This document shows, piece by piece, positions 24,176-25,484 of a stretch of 25,484 nt of DNA. How positions within the stretch are numbered: the stretch's first letter is position 1; each line of letters begins with the position of its first letter. The translations under genes and the position numbers were made by a program. The notes under the pieces are model-generated. The model searched no databases, was not told where the DNA came from, and was given only the letters and a program-made list of their open reading frames with translations. Origin of the DNA: Leptospiraceae bacterium (GTDB taxonomy: Bacteria; Spirochaetota; Leptospiria; Leptospirales; Leptospiraceae); assembly GCA_027485405.1 (NCBI GenBank), contig JAIXRB010000022.1, forward strand, positions 1 to 25,484, given 5' to 3'.

Positions 24176-25484
24176 AGACTCTTCTTCAAATAGTGAATTT
24201 CTTTTTTTAAACCTTGGCAAAGTAACTCTTTGCGTTTCTCTCGGCTAAGTTCTGCATGGCGGAGTAGATAGATCTCCGTTTTTCGAATCATTCTTTTTAA
24301 ATAGCTTTTCTCTTCCAAGAAAGAAAAAAGCGAAACAGGATCAGAATCCGTAGAGTTCTTTAACCAAGTTTCGATTTCTTTTTCTACAAATTCTAGATCA
24401 TTCCAAATGGAATGAAATAGTTTGTCTGCATTCTCCTTTCGATGCAAAGGAGCGCTTTTCTTTGGATGGGTTTTGTTCCAGACATAACCGTGATTACTTT
24501 TCTGTTCCAGAATTTTCATCCCTTCTTTAGCTTCTAGATTTACAAAGCCTTGGATTTTAGCTCCACCATCATTCCAATTGTAAAGACTCATTCCTTCCAC
24601 GGATCTGGCAGATTCTTCAAACCAATGCCGATACAGTTCTAAAACATAGTCGGTAAGAACTGTAAGCCCATTGCAAGATTCCACTTCCTTGGTTTCCCTT
24701 TTACGGATGATGACTTCATTTGTCCATTCTAGACTTCTCTTTCGATTCACGGTTGTTAGCCATTTCTCATTGTGGTGAGTACCAGTGGAATGAATCTCCC
24801 TTCCTGTATAAGCTAAATCTTGTCCTACAAAATGCACTTCGGAGCAACCCATAAATCTCAGAATATCAAAAGCTGTGGTTGCTACGGATCCACCAGATTG
24901 GATATCACCTACCTCTCCCAGTACGAGATCTGCTAATTCGCCGCCTGCTGTTACTTCACGAACCCATTTCCCTTCGGCGTTCACTTGGTATTTTGCAGTA
25001 ACAGAATGAATCACTCTGTTGAACTGCCCATCTCGCAAAAGAGTAGGGCTGGACACTAAATCTGCAAATAACGGTATGTCTTGGATGCTTTCTCCCATAA
25101 AATGAAAGAAAGAATTCGTTTGGGCATCCAAAGTCACAACTCCATCAGGGCGAATGTCTTCCTTTAACAGAGCTTTTAGCGATGTGTCGCAAGATAGAAA
25201 GAAAGCCTTATCTCGGATAGACTTCAAATACAAAAGGTTCTTTCGCAGTGTGGGGCCCGCTGATACCAAAACGGCTGGTATACCTTTTAAAGCGTCTTTC
25301 CAACTGGAAATGCACTCCCTATTCGGAAATTCAAAGCCAGAAGATACCAGATTCCAAATTGAGTTTTTGACCCAGAGTCTTTCAAACTCAAATTTAGTCA
25401 AAAGGTCACTCATCTTTGCGGAAAAGAGGGATTGGATTCGCTTTTCGATACTAGAAAAAAATTCAGGGTCTCTTTGCAGATCTC
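24139..25484 (-). CDS. DUF115 (Maf/MptE-like) protein, 5' end outside the window
   Basis: This belongs to the DUF115 family, which includes motility-associated Maf proteins implicated in flagellin glycosylation and archaeal MptE. Diagnostic stretches are AVLVSAGPTLRKNLLYLKS, SCDTSLKALL, RPDGVVTLDAQ and GGSVATTAFDILRFMG, then EVHFVGQDLAYTGREIHSTG. The C-terminal third (from about 325, counting the ATG at 25413 as 1) is Lys/Glu-rich and probably helical. That ATG looks internal: the frame is open to the window edge, and the added residues (DLQRDPEFFSSIEKRIQSLF) look like ordinary coding sequence. The true start therefore lies beyond 25484. Flagellin modification is plausible in a motile spirochaete but not shown here. 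The stop lies inside the opposing gene. Confidence 0.85.
   Translation of the reverse strand, partial: DLQRDPEFFSSIEKRIQSLFSAKMSDLLTKFEFERLWVKNSIWNLVSSGFEFPNRECISSWKDALKGIPAVLVSAGPTLRKNLLYLKSIRDKAFFLSCDTSLKALLKEDIRPDGVVTLDAQTNSFFHFMGESIQDIPLFADLVSSPTLLRDGQFNRVIHSVTAKYQVNAEGKWVREVTAGGELADLVLGEVGDIQSGGSVATTAFDILRFMGCSEVHFVGQDLAYTGREIHSTGTHHNEKWLTTVNRKRSLEWTNEVIIRKRETKEVESCNGLTVLTDYVLELYRHWFEESARSVEGMSLYNWNDGGAKIQGFVNLEAKEGMKILEQKSNHGYVWNKTHPKKSAPLHRKENADKLFHSIWNDLEFVEKEIETWLKNSTDSDPVSLFSFLEEKSYLKRMIRKTEIYLLRHAELSREKRKELLCQGLKKEIHYLKKSLYTTKEALESKG

Overview
The window looks like a chromosomal segment from a spirochaete of the family Leptospiraceae, most likely a Leptospira. I infer this from the protein sequences and gene content, the moderately low GC (roughly 40 % by eye), the frequent TTG starts and the dense packing of housekeeping genes. 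The genus is not proven. There is no tRNA, rRNA, CRISPR array, insertion sequence or prophage gene, and no gene-free stretch over 300 bases.

Layout. Bases 1-80 are a perfect 40+40 palindrome that cuts off the 3' end of a yajQ-type gene (reliable coding from 41). From 238 to 13726 everything is on the plus strand: ftsK, a lolA-like carrier gene, a rodZ-like gene, rimO, pgsA, trpD, yajC, a membrane protein of unknown function, secD, secF, ribD and ribE. A minus-strand STAS gene (13723-14100) lies between ribE and ribBA (14220-15425). A compact minus-strand operon follows (transcribed from 18006 down to 15466): PLP-dependent aminotransferase, prepilin peptidase, pdxH. Divergent from it is a plus-strand run: a 1005-residue AAA+/VWA protein, smpB, der, plsY and an unrecognised gene. 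At the right edge a minus-strand DUF115 (Maf/MptE-like) gene converges on that run, and its frame runs off the window.

How the genes work together. The left half is an envelope module: chromosome segregation at the septum (FtsK), lipoprotein transport (LolA-like), cell shape (RodZ-like), phospholipid synthesis (PgsA; PlsY further on) and the accessory Sec translocon (YajC, SecD, SecF), with a protein of unknown function inserted between yajC and secD. RibD, RibE and RibBA cover most of riboflavin synthesis, and no FMN riboswitch is visible. PdxH (an FMN enzyme that makes PLP) shares an operon with a PLP enzyme. RimO, SmpB and Der serve the ribosome.

The best candidate for unexplored biology is the protein at 18086-21103. 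It appears to fuse a MoxR/NorQ-like or midasin-like AAA+ module, a second decayed AAA+-like module and a NorD/CobT-like VWA domain, and several canonical metal- and nucleotide-binding residues are missing. The rest is mostly ordinary housekeeping sequence.
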